Shown: positions 1 through 6,786 of the stretch, piece by piece
How the letters are laid out: each line of letters opens with the position of its first letter
Position numbering within the stretch: the first letter of the stretch is position 1
NCBI RefSeq assembly: GCF_019931145.1
Contig: NZ_JAIOUV010000005.1
Span: 186,001 to 250,000 of the forward strand
Source of the DNA: Marinicella meishanensis
Lineage (GTDB): Bacteria; Pseudomonadota; Gammaproteobacteria; Xanthomonadales; Marinicellaceae
Length of the DNA: 64,000 bases
Direction: 5' to 3'
The notes under the pieces: model-generated
Told to the model about the DNA's origin: nothing
Databases searched by the model: none
The model's input: the letters and a program-made list of their open reading frames with translations, nothing else
Translations under genes and position numbers: made by a program

Positions 1-1041
1 ATCACCTGCATGGCTGACTGAACCGCCACTGAAATCAAATACATTCACCCCATTGATAGCCAGGCCATTGCTCCCATCCAGGGATGACAGCTGTAAGGTT
101 GACGGAAATACTGTATTGCCAAAAACCACAAAGCTCCTGCCTGCTCTTGAGTTACCATTGGGATAAGCACGATAAGCACCAATGATCACATCATCAACGC
201 CATCACCATTCACATCACCTGCGTAGCTGACTGAAAAGCCACTGTAATCACTGGCATTCACCCCATTGATGGTGAAGCCATTGCTGCCATCAAGGGTTGA
301 TAATTCCAAATTTGATGGAAATCCTGAATCACTGCCAAAAACAACATAGCTGCTGCCAGCTGCTTCGATTCCATTGGGGCTGGCAAAATAAGCTCCAATG
401 ATCACGTCATCGATGCCATCACCATTTACATCACCCGCATGGCTTACTGAACGCCCACTGTAATCATCGTTATCTTCACCATTGATGGTGAAGCCATTGT
501 TTCCATCCAGGGTTGAGAGTTCCAAGGTAGATGGAAATCCAGAATCATTCCCAAAGACCACATAGCTGCTGCCAGCACCATTTTTATTATTGGGATCAGC
601 AAGATGAGCACCAATGATCACATCATCGATGCCATCACCATTCACATCACCCGCATTGCTGACTGAACGCCCACTGGAATCACTGGCACTCACTCCATTG
701 ATGGTGAAGCCATTACTGCCATCCAGGGTTGACAGTTCCAAGGTTGATGGAAATCCTGCTTCACTGCCAAAGACCACATAGCTGTTACCTGCATGTAAGT
801 TTCCATTGGGATCACCACCAAAAGCACCAATGATAATGTCATCAATTCCATCACCATTCACATCACCCGCACTGCTGACTGAACGCCCACTATAGTCTTC
901 GGTATTTACTCCATTGATGGTGAAACCGTTGGTACCGTTTAGGTCAACCAGATTTAATTCATCACCGAATTGAGCCATGGCTGTTTGAGCCATAATGGCC
1001 AAGACCATTGCAACCAACGTTTTTTTAATTCTTAAATTCAT
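1..1041 (-). CDS. Secreted FG-GAP (integrin alpha-like) repeat protein, 3' part outside window
   Basis: Reading the minus strand from the ATG at 1041 gives an open frame that runs off the left edge, about 347 codons here. The N-terminus has a signal peptide (MNLRIKKTLVAMVLAIMAQ, cleavage near AMAQ). It is followed by tandem ~72-residue units, each with the calcium-binding type motif DVNGDGIDDVIIGA and a SYVVFG strand, as in FG-GAP beta-propeller blades. The product is probably exported and cell-surface or extracellular; FG-GAP repeats generally act as Ca-binding adhesive or scaffold modules. The units are very similar at DNA level. The C-terminus, where an anchoring or sorting signal might lie, is not visible. 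Family assignment is firm; the role is not determinable. Confidence 0.85.
   Translation of the reverse strand, partial: MNLRIKKTLVAMVLAIMAQTAMAQFGDELNLVDLNGTNGFTINGVNTEDYSGRSVSSAGDVNGDGIDDIIIGAFGGDPNGNLHAGNSYVVFGSEAGFPSTLELSTLDGSNGFTINGVSASDSSGRSVSNAGDVNGDGIDDVIIGAHLADPNNKNGAGSSYVVFGNDSGFPSTLELSTLDGNNGFTINGEDNDDYSGRSVSHAGDVNGDGIDDVIIGAYFASPNGIEAAGSSYVVFGSDSGFPSNLELSTLDGSNGFTINGVNASDYSGFSVSYAGDVNGDGVDDVIIGAYRAYPNGNSRAGRSFVVFGNTVFPSTLQLSSLDGSNGLAINGVNVFDFSGGSVSHAGD
50..925. repeat. Tandem 216-bp coding repeats (FG-GAP units)
   Basis: The motif CCATTGATGGTGAAGCCATT or close variants recurs at 50, 263, 479, 695 and 911. Spacings are 213, 216, 216 and 216 bp, so repeat length is a whole number of codons (71-72 aa). 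The array lies inside the FG-GAP gene and encodes its propeller units. High DNA identity between units suggests recent duplication or gene conversion. Confidence 0.9.
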
Positions 1042-1299
1042 GATTTCAATCCTTTGACATTGATTTGATTAAAGAGCACATAGTTTATCATTAAATGGTG
1101 GCTTATTATCTTTTTGGTAAGGACTGAGAATTGGAATTACCTTTAATGAAAAATCTCATCCTTGTCATGGTGTTAAAATTAAGGGAAAGGTAATTAGCTT
1201 TTAATGTTTTAGAAAATATTGATTATTTAGGCATTCAATAATTAATTAAGGATACAGCCATAAAACAAATTTATTTTTAAAATTAGTGAACTATAAGTA

Positions 1300-2670
1300 A
1301 TGGAAAATAATACAGAAATACCACCCGCAGCTGAAGAAAACTTCAATAAAAAAGCAAAAGCATTGATTAAATTAATTAAAGAAGTTGAATTTGACAATCA
1401 AGGTGATGCAAACAATTCAGATCTTCACAGCAGAGTTACAATTACTGATAAGGATATTGTTGGTGAAGTTGAGATGTTTTCAAGTAATGAAAAAGGAAAA
1501 GTTATGGGACGATTTTTTAAATACATGGACTCTCATTACGGAATAGTTGATGATGATTTTGAAAAATTAAGAGACGTGTCACAAAATATTCAAAGGTTAA
1601 ACGCTTTCAAACTCATTTTAAGCCAAAATTTCATTGAAAATCATTTATTTAACTGGTGTGTTGAATCATTTAAAGCACATGCAATTACTAACCCTTTCAT
1701 CGAGTATTTAAAGCTGCAAGCAGAAGCTGCTGTAAAAGAGCAAAAAGTATATGTACCAATAGCAAATTTAATTGTTGATAAAGAATTTAAATTCTGTGGC
1801 GTTCTAATTTCTGGTTTAACAAAACCTCTTGCAGATGAAATTTATAAAAGCTCAATTTCGATGGCAAAAAATGAGGGAGCAAAATCAAGATTTGAAAAAT
1901 TTTTTGATAATTTCAGATCTAAGTACCAAGGGTATGCATTAGCTCTTTTGAAATTTAAGTGTGAACCAGAACTTGCTCACAATTTAGCAACAAATAAAGT
2001 ACAACGATTGATTTCAATCTTAAGCATTTATCATAGGTCGATACTAATTCATGATATTAAGTGCCCAATTAGTATAAAAGGAAGTGAATACAGCCCTTAC
2101 ACAACATCATTTGAAATTTCTGATGAATTTCTTCTCCTCAGTTTAACAGAAAAACCAGTTGATCTTGCATCTTTACGACCCTGGAGAATAAAAGAAAATG
2201 ATGTCATTAAATTCAATGAGGTTGGAATGAGTCATTTATCTGTCTTAGCTTCCCAAGATAACAAAACTGAGTTTCAGGACATGATCCTAAATATGGCATA
2301 TTTATATTCAAAAGCTTCTTTTTCAAACGACCCCATGGAAAAGCTCATACTAATGCTTTCTTCTTTAGAAAGCAGTTTATTGAAAAACCAGAGTGAGTCA
2401 ATTCAACAAAACATTGCAGAGAGGCTTTCTATGTTGATCGCTGAAAAACTTCAAGATAGAAAAGCAATAATAAAGAACTTGAAAGAAGTGTATTCATTAA
2501 GATCGAAGTATTTGCACCACGGACACTCATCTCAAGACATAAAGAATTTGAGTCAATTCTTCTTAAATATGTGGGTGTTTTATGTTCAGTTAATCACTTC
2601 TGAGAAGCATGCTTTCAAGACCAAAGCTGAATTTTTAGAATATATCGATGACTATAAACTTTCACATTAA
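1300..2670 (+). CDS. HEPN-domain protein with RX4H motif (ApeA-like C-terminus)
   Basis: This 456-aa protein has an unrecognised N-terminal two thirds and a C-terminal alpha-helical region (about 335-440). That region resembles the ApeA-type HEPN domain: a helix SLESSLL, then LRSKYLHHG, giving the catalytic-type R401-X4-H406 motif. HEPN proteins are typically metal-independent RNases of toxin or anti-phage systems, so a defence role is plausible but inferred. No membrane segment or signal peptide is seen. The start follows an AT-rich leader without a strong ribosome-binding site. The next gene begins 21 bp downstream on the same strand, so the two may form an operon. Base composition is AT-rich, unlike the chromosomal block to the right, which suits acquisition by transfer. 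Confidence 0.6.
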   Translation: MENNTEIPPAAEENFNKKAKALIKLIKEVEFDNQGDANNSDLHSRVTITDKDIVGEVEMFSSNEKGKVMGRFFKYMDSHYGIVDDDFEKLRDVSQNIQRLNAFKLILSQNFIENHLFNWCVESFKAHAITNPFIEYLKLQAEAAVKEQKVYVPIANLIVDKEFKFCGVLISGLTKPLADEIYKSSISMAKNEGAKSRFEKFFDNFRSKYQGYALALLKFKCEPELAHNLATNKVQRLISILSIYHRSILIHDIKCPISIKGSEYSPYTTSFEISDEFLLLSLTEKPVDLASLRPWRIKENDVIKFNEVGMSHLSVLASQDNKTEFQDMILNMAYLYSKASFSNDPMEKLILMLSSLESSLLKNQSESIQQNIAERLSMLIAEKLQDRKAIIKNLKEVYSLRSKYLHHGHSSQDIKNLSQFFLNMWVFYVQLITSEKHAFKTKAEFLEYIDDYKLSH

Positions 2671-2691
2671 CTGATTGCGGCACCATTAATT

Positions 2692-3492
2692 ATGAGCAAA
2701 GAAAAAAAGAAATTATTTTTGAATAGATTTCCAACGAAAAATTTAAAGTTAAATTTCATGATCTTGGCATTTTTTTTGATTTATATTTTTTCTATGTTTT
2801 TATATCCTTGGTTTGATAAAGAGTGGAATTGGCAGCATGTTCAAAATGTTTGGGATAGATGGCAAGGATTAAATGTCGGCATGCTTGCATTTATATCTAG
2901 CGTTATTGCGTTCAGCATTTCAAAGTACCATGTTGAGAAACAAAGAGAAAGAGAATTTATGGCGGTAAGGTCATATTTACCGTTGTCTTTATCTGAACTA
3001 CAGGAATATCTTTATTCATCATCAGCGATTCTCAGAAGTGCTTGGGAAAGTTTATCGGCTAAAAAACTGCCTGAATTCAACCCCATATATTTGCCAAAAG
3101 AATCTATATTGATATTTGAAAATTGCATAAAACTTGGAGATACTGAAATAGGCGATCATTTATCAAAAATCTTAACCAAGCTTCAAGTCTTTAACTCAAG
3201 AATAAATTCTATTAAGCAAAGTAAATCAAATGAAACACAAACTTTTATTAATTATATGACAAGCACCACCCATCGAAATTTGTTGGTATATTTTTATAAC
3301 CTTGGAGAAATCACATCTATGGTTGCAAAGTCATATGCGATAGGTAGGGGGAAAGACGATTTGAATTTGAGCAATCCAGTCTGGGAAGATTTTATTAATG
3401 CATATCAGCAATTAGATATAGTTCCAGAAAACTATATCGCTGACAAAGACAGTTTAGAGACTCTTACAAAAAGATTGATCAAGAAACCCTGA
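2692..3492 (+). CDS. Two-TM membrane protein of unknown function
   Basis: This 266-aa protein has two hydrophobic segments near the N-terminus, about 22-42 (FMILAFFLIYIFSMFLYPW) and 62-78 (VGMLAFISSVIAFSISKY). A basic stretch (KYHVEKQRERE) and a mostly helical soluble C-terminal domain follow. I do not recognise the family. It lies 21 bp behind the HEPN-domain gene in the same direction and is equally AT-rich, so it could be a membrane partner in a two-gene accessory system. That pairing is inference from spacing only. Confidence 0.55.
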   Translation: MSKEKKKLFLNRFPTKNLKLNFMILAFFLIYIFSMFLYPWFDKEWNWQHVQNVWDRWQGLNVGMLAFISSVIAFSISKYHVEKQREREFMAVRSYLPLSLSELQEYLYSSSAILRSAWESLSAKKLPEFNPIYLPKESILIFENCIKLGDTEIGDHLSKILTKLQVFNSRINSIKQSKSNETQTFINYMTSTTHRNLLVYFYNLGEITSMVAKSYAIGRGKDDLNLSNPVWEDFINAYQQLDIVPENYIADKDSLETLTKRLIKKP

Positions 3493-3500
3493 CTTTTAAA

Positions 3501-3851
3501 AAATTAACTATAATGGGTTATCAGTTGAACAACCGATCGACGGAATTGAATTGAGAGCCATTAAAAGGGTACCTAAGCTTAATGAAAGATTCATTGCCTT
3601 GGTTGTTTATCAATGAGAGAAATCAGCCATTAACCCGTCAGTCTGTTAATTACATCATAAAGTCAGCAGGCAAAAGAGTAGGGGTGGGTTCTGTTAATCC
3701 ACATATGCTCAGGCATTCATGTGGCTATTACCTGACAAACAATGGTTATGACCTTCGATTAATACAAGATTATCTGGGCCACAGAGATCCAAAGCATACT
3801 GTTCATTACACAAGGATTGCTGGTAAAAGATTTGAAGGAATTTGGAGTTAA
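3501..3851 (+). pseudogene. Tyrosine recombinase/integrase remnant, frameshifted and N-truncated
   Basis: The frame from 3582 encodes LPWLFINERNQPLTRQSVNYII, then HMLRHSCGYYL (the H-x-x-R box), then LGHRDPKHTVHYTR with the catalytic Tyr. This is the C-terminal catalytic half of a phage/plasmid-type tyrosine recombinase. Immediately upstream, in another frame from about 3501, lies NGLSVEQPIDGIELRAIKR, the segment that normally precedes it in such integrases. A frameshift around 3560-3582 therefore splits the gene. The N-terminal half, including the first catalytic Arg, is absent, so the enzyme is dead. It marks the scar of an older mobile element. The downstream gene begins at or just inside its 3' end. 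Confidence 0.8.
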
Positions 3852-3858
3852 TTATCAA

Positions 3859-4671
3859 TTGACAGATTCAGTTTCATATAAAGAAATTAATGTTTATATA
3901 AATGAAATTTTGGCTAAGCCCAAAATGAAAAAAAGATTAGAAAGGTTTTATCAATCTTATAATGATTTAAAATCCATTTATTTAAAGAAGCTTTCCAGAG
4001 ATTGGAGGTTTAATACATTTCAGTGGGCTCAAGCAATATTTAATTTAACTGAAAAGATATTATTCAGTTACTTGAGGATGAAAGCATTATCGATCGCCTA
4101 TAAAAATGTTGTGAGTAGCGGAAGTCATCCAAATCACACAAACCCTGGAATATCATTTTATGCTGACACTACAGTCATTAATTTGAATAGCCTCAGAGAC
4201 AAATTAGCATTGATGGCATGGGCATATCACCATCCTTTTAATCCTGAAAAACAAGAAGAGGTTTTAGATTTCAATGAAATCTTCAATAGACTTAAAAAAT
4301 CTGAATCTGAAACCCAGGGCGCTTCTTTAAACCATTCTGATTTTTTAACCATTCTTCAGGCTGTCCATAATGGCTATAGCATGTTTAAACATATTGCAAG
4401 ATATCGCCATTTTAAAATTCATAGACTAGAACCAATCATTCACATGTATGGACCTCAACTACACAATACGAAATTACCGTACATCAGATTTGATGAAACA
4501 AATATTCAAGAATCAATAGATATCTCTGACAAGCCTATAAATGGGTTACATGTGGGTTATGATGAAATCGAAAAAGTCATTGAAAGTTCGCTAGAAAAAA
4601 TAATCGATACAAGCTCTGAATTGTTTACTCATATTCATAATTTACCGCCATATTCAAACTCAATGGTCTAA
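3859..4671 (+). CDS. Putative HEPN-like helical protein with RX4H motif
   Basis: The protein is about 270 aa, mostly helical and AT-rich. Counting from the upstream TTG at 3817, residues R197-H202 (RHFKIH) form an RX4H pattern within a run RYRHFKIHRLE. This resembles the catalytic motif of HEPN-family proteins (Cthe_2314-like), but the match is weak. There is no good ATG. The TTG at 3859 has GGAG 11 bp upstream; an earlier TTG at 3817 would overlap the recombinase remnant. No membrane segment is visible. It may be cargo of the element to which the dead integrase belonged. Function is not assigned. Confidence 0.45.
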   Translation: MTDSVSYKEINVYINEILAKPKMKKRLERFYQSYNDLKSIYLKKLSRDWRFNTFQWAQAIFNLTEKILFSYLRMKALSIAYKNVVSSGSHPNHTNPGISFYADTTVINLNSLRDKLALMAWAYHHPFNPEKQEEVLDFNEIFNRLKKSESETQGASLNHSDFLTILQAVHNGYSMFKHIARYRHFKIHRLEPIIHMYGPQLHNTKLPYIRFDETNIQESIDISDKPINGLHVGYDEIEKVIESSLEKIIDTSSELFTHIHNLPPYSNSMV

Positions 4672-4683
4672 CTAGATTTCCAC

Positions 4684-4927
4684 TGGACAATAAATTTCGT
4701 ACTTTAGTTGTCAAAATGGGGCTTTAGAGGCCAAAAGTTTCTTACTTTAGTTGCGCATCAACGAGTGGACAGACAACTAAACTGCGAAATTTCATGATTT
4801 TGTAAGTGATTGATTTCGTTACAATTGCCAAAATATTTTGACAACTAAAGTGCGAAACTTTTTGAAATTGAACCTAAAAAGTGGGTCTTTCAAATCTTGA
4901 CAACTAAAGTGCGGAACTTTTTGTCCA
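4684..4927. mobile_element. MITE-like element with Tn7/TniA-type clustered end repeats
   Basis: A 244-bp non-coding element begins TGGACAATAAATTTCG and ends CGGAACTTTTTGTCCA, the inverted counterpart of that end. The left end carries two direct copies of a TTTCGTACTTTAGTTG unit. The right end carries three inverted copies (GACAACTAAAGTGCGAAA and variants near 4770, 4838 and 4899). Two-versus-three asymmetric clusters of transposase-binding-like sites are characteristic of Tn5053/TniA and Tn7-related ends. No transposase gene is present and no target-site duplication is evident, so this appears to be an internally deleted, non-autonomous derivative. A copy of the left end is at 9806-9885. Confidence 0.6.
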
Positions 4928-4947
4928 TTTTTAACGTATTTGAGATT

Positions 4948-5700
4948 TTAATTGGGCTTGATGAAATCCTCAAGCCAAGCGATCACTTCTTGAGATCTGT
5001 GCCACAAATCCATGTTCTCCATCACATAGGAAATGGCTTCTTCCTCGCTGCCTAGGATGACGTAATCGTTTTCGATATAGTTTTCGTCAGGTGGATCCTT
5101 TTTGAATAGCAGAAACTGTATGACATGGTGGTTTTGCTGGTGGGCCTGAGCAAGCAAATGGTCAGCTTCATTGGTTCTTCCACCTTTCATAAAGCAGTAC
5201 AAGGCTCGATTGAAAAGGAAGGCCGTCATGGCATCATCTTCATATCGATCAATCAGCAAACTAAATTCATCAAGTTGATTCATTCGCAAATACAACGAGG
5301 ATAGGGGGTAACGAACTCCCAGATTGTCATCTGAATTAAGCTTGAGCATTCTCTGGTAGATGTCAATCGATGCCTGATACTCCTCGAAATAAGAATGACA
5401 ATCGGCCAACCCAGCCAAAGCCCGCATGAACGGTCTGGTACCATGGTTTAACCAAAAGACACCAGTGTTATCTTCGAAAAAGCCTTTTCCATTTTCTGAT
5501 TCATAGACATCAATGGCTCTGAGATATTGCAGCTTGGCCGCTTCAGCATCGTCTTCAAGATCTGCCAAGTACACCAATACATCGACATTCTTGGGATCGA
5601 GGTTTATGGCTTTTATCAGCAGTCTCTTACATGTAACAATTGAGTCAGATTCAAGTGCTTGTAAATACAACTCCTGGCTTTTCTGAATATTCTTGGTCAC
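4948..5700 (-). CDS. Tetratricopeptide-repeat-like protein
   Basis: This 250-aa soluble protein is built from TPR-like helical pairs: LYLQALESDSIVTCKRLLIKAINLDPKNVDVLVYLADL, then ALAGLADCHSYFEEYQASIDIYQRMLKLN, then DNLGVRYPLSSLYLRMNQLDEFSLLI. No signal peptide or membrane segment is seen. The run DNLGVRY followed by a helical tail recalls small TPR proteins sometimes found beside SEC-C proteins, but a precise family is not claimed. It is a lone minus-strand gene between accessory elements. TPRs usually mediate protein-protein contacts. Confidence 0.65.
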   Translation of the reverse strand: MTKNIQKSQELYLQALESDSIVTCKRLLIKAINLDPKNVDVLVYLADLEDDAEAAKLQYLRAIDVYESENGKGFFEDNTGVFWLNHGTRPFMRALAGLADCHSYFEEYQASIDIYQRMLKLNSDDNLGVRYPLSSLYLRMNQLDEFSLLIDRYEDDAMTAFLFNRALYCFMKGGRTNEADHLLAQAHQQNHHVIQFLLFKKDPPDENYIENDYVILGSEEEAISYVMENMDLWHRSQEVIAWLEDFIKPN

Positions 5701-5874
5701 TGAAAGAAACTATTTTTCATGGCCAAGAAATTATAATCAATTTCGAGGTGCGGTAATCAAGCCAATTGCATCAATGGCAACAATGATCGATCTGAGGGGA
5801 CAAACAAAAAGATAATCTCACGAATTGATCAAAGGAATTTAGTTAAACCATCAAGTTTTAATTTAACTCAGACA

Positions 5875-6036
5875 TCATTTTTTTGATGACTGAATTTGCT
5901 GCTGATCAAAAATGGCAAAGTTAACGGCTTGTTGCAAATCATCATATCGATAACTCTTATATTTATAGATATATTTAGTTTCACATGTAATGCCATGCTT
6001 TTTCATGAGGTTTTGTTGTTCACTTGAAGTGGTCAT
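5875..6036 (-). CDS. Small 53-aa conserved-type protein
   Basis: On the minus strand an ATG at 6036 opens a 53-codon frame, MTTSSEQQNLMKKHGITC and on, ending TGA at 5875. The core KKHGITCETKYIYKYKSYRY followed by DDLQQAVNFA resembles tiny uncharacterised gammaproteobacterial proteins with a YxYKxxRYDxLxDAVxYA-like pattern; this is from memory and unverified. The product is soluble and basic in its middle. No neighbour suggests a function. An ORF this short could be chance, but its amino-acid pattern looks constrained. Confidence 0.55.
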   Translation of the reverse strand: MTTSSEQQNLMKKHGITCETKYIYKYKSYRYDDLQQAVNFAIFDQQQIQSSKK

Positions 6037-6170
6037 AATGATGATTCCAGTTGTTCAAAATATAGAAGTGGAAAAAAATAGAAAATCCCAGAAGAAAAGC
6101 GGGCTTTGACCATGATTGGTCCAAACTATTGATTAGAATTGACCACAAAGTTGACTTTGAGGTCAGCAGA

Positions 6171-6201
6171 AAAAGGCAAACCTCAAGGGGGTTTGCCTTT
6201 T
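6171..6201. terminator. Rho-independent terminator after csp
   Basis: AAAAGGCAAACC, a TCAAGGG loop, then GGTTTGCCTTTT makes a strong stem with A- and T-runs on both sides. It lies 11 bp past the end of the cold-shock gene. It would terminate csp on the minus strand and could also act in the plus direction. Confidence 0.85.
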
Positions 6202-6212
6202 ATCATCTGAAT

Positions 6213-6422
6213 TTAGGCAGTTCTTATCTTTTCGGCTTGGGGTCCTCGTTGACCCTGAGTGACAATAAACTCGACTGTTTGACCTTCTACCAAGGTTCTG
6301 AAATCATCACCCTCAATTTGACTGAAATGCGCAAAAACATCTTTACCCGACTCTTGTGAAATAAAACCGAATCCTTTTGATTCATCGAACCATTTTACGG
6401 TTCCTGTAACTGTATTAGACAT
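6213..6422 (-). CDS. Cold-shock protein, CspA family
   Basis: This 69-aa single cold-shock domain contains both nucleic-acid binding motifs: RNP1 as KGFGFI and RNP2 as DVFAHF. It starts [20 protein letters not shown]. The chosen ATG at 6422 has AAGGA upstream; a longer frame to 6458 lacks family similarity. CspA-type proteins bind single-stranded RNA or DNA and melt RNA structure at low temperature or in stress. The gene stands alone, with a terminator immediately downstream and a long untranslated leader upstream. Confidence 0.95.
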   Translation of the reverse strand: MSNTVTGTVKWFDESKGFGFISQESGKDVFAHFSQIEGDDFRTLVEGQTVEFIVTQGQRGPQAEKIRTA

Positions 6423-6786
6423 GAAAATATCCTTTAAAAAATAATGAAAAGCCCACACGAGGGCTGTTTGGCTTGAATAGAAAATTTGAAAATTTTAAGA
6501 CTGTGAAACGGAGTGTTTTGAAGTACTGCGAGATAAGACTGTAAATTGTGCACTTTAAATAAAAGCTGCGTGCACTATAGAGTGATCTTTAGGGATTGTC
6601 CAGATAAATTAATTTTTGATCAGGTTAATGACAGCGGATTTTTAAACAATATGTTTTTAAATTTAGACACTTAGCTCTTGAATTTTTTTTGATGTTAACT
6701 CCCGGAGTGAAATTATATTTCACCTCTAAGTCGGTGGCCAATTTCACTGTACCACTACAGATGAGTTATTTGATAAAAAAACACGG
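6423..6786. other. csp leader and upstream non-coding region
   Basis: About 360 bp has no convincing gene. The part next to csp is probably its long 5' leader, as is usual for cspA-type mRNAs. Further right, GTGAAATTATATTTCAC (about 6710-6726) is a perfect 17-bp palindrome, and similar GTGAAATT words recur just before the truncated NTPase gene (6787-6794). This may be a scar or a regulatory site; I cannot tell which. Confidence 0.45.

Noticed and set aside
50-925. CRISPR-like regular repeats
   Set aside because: The 216-bp period is coding and in frame, giving FG-GAP units.
3582-3851. A small intact integrase
   Set aside because: Its N-terminal half is missing, and the adjoining conserved segment is in another frame.
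4684-4927. A short CRISPR array
   Set aside because: The repeats occur in both orientations with irregular spacing and degenerate copies; there are no cas genes.
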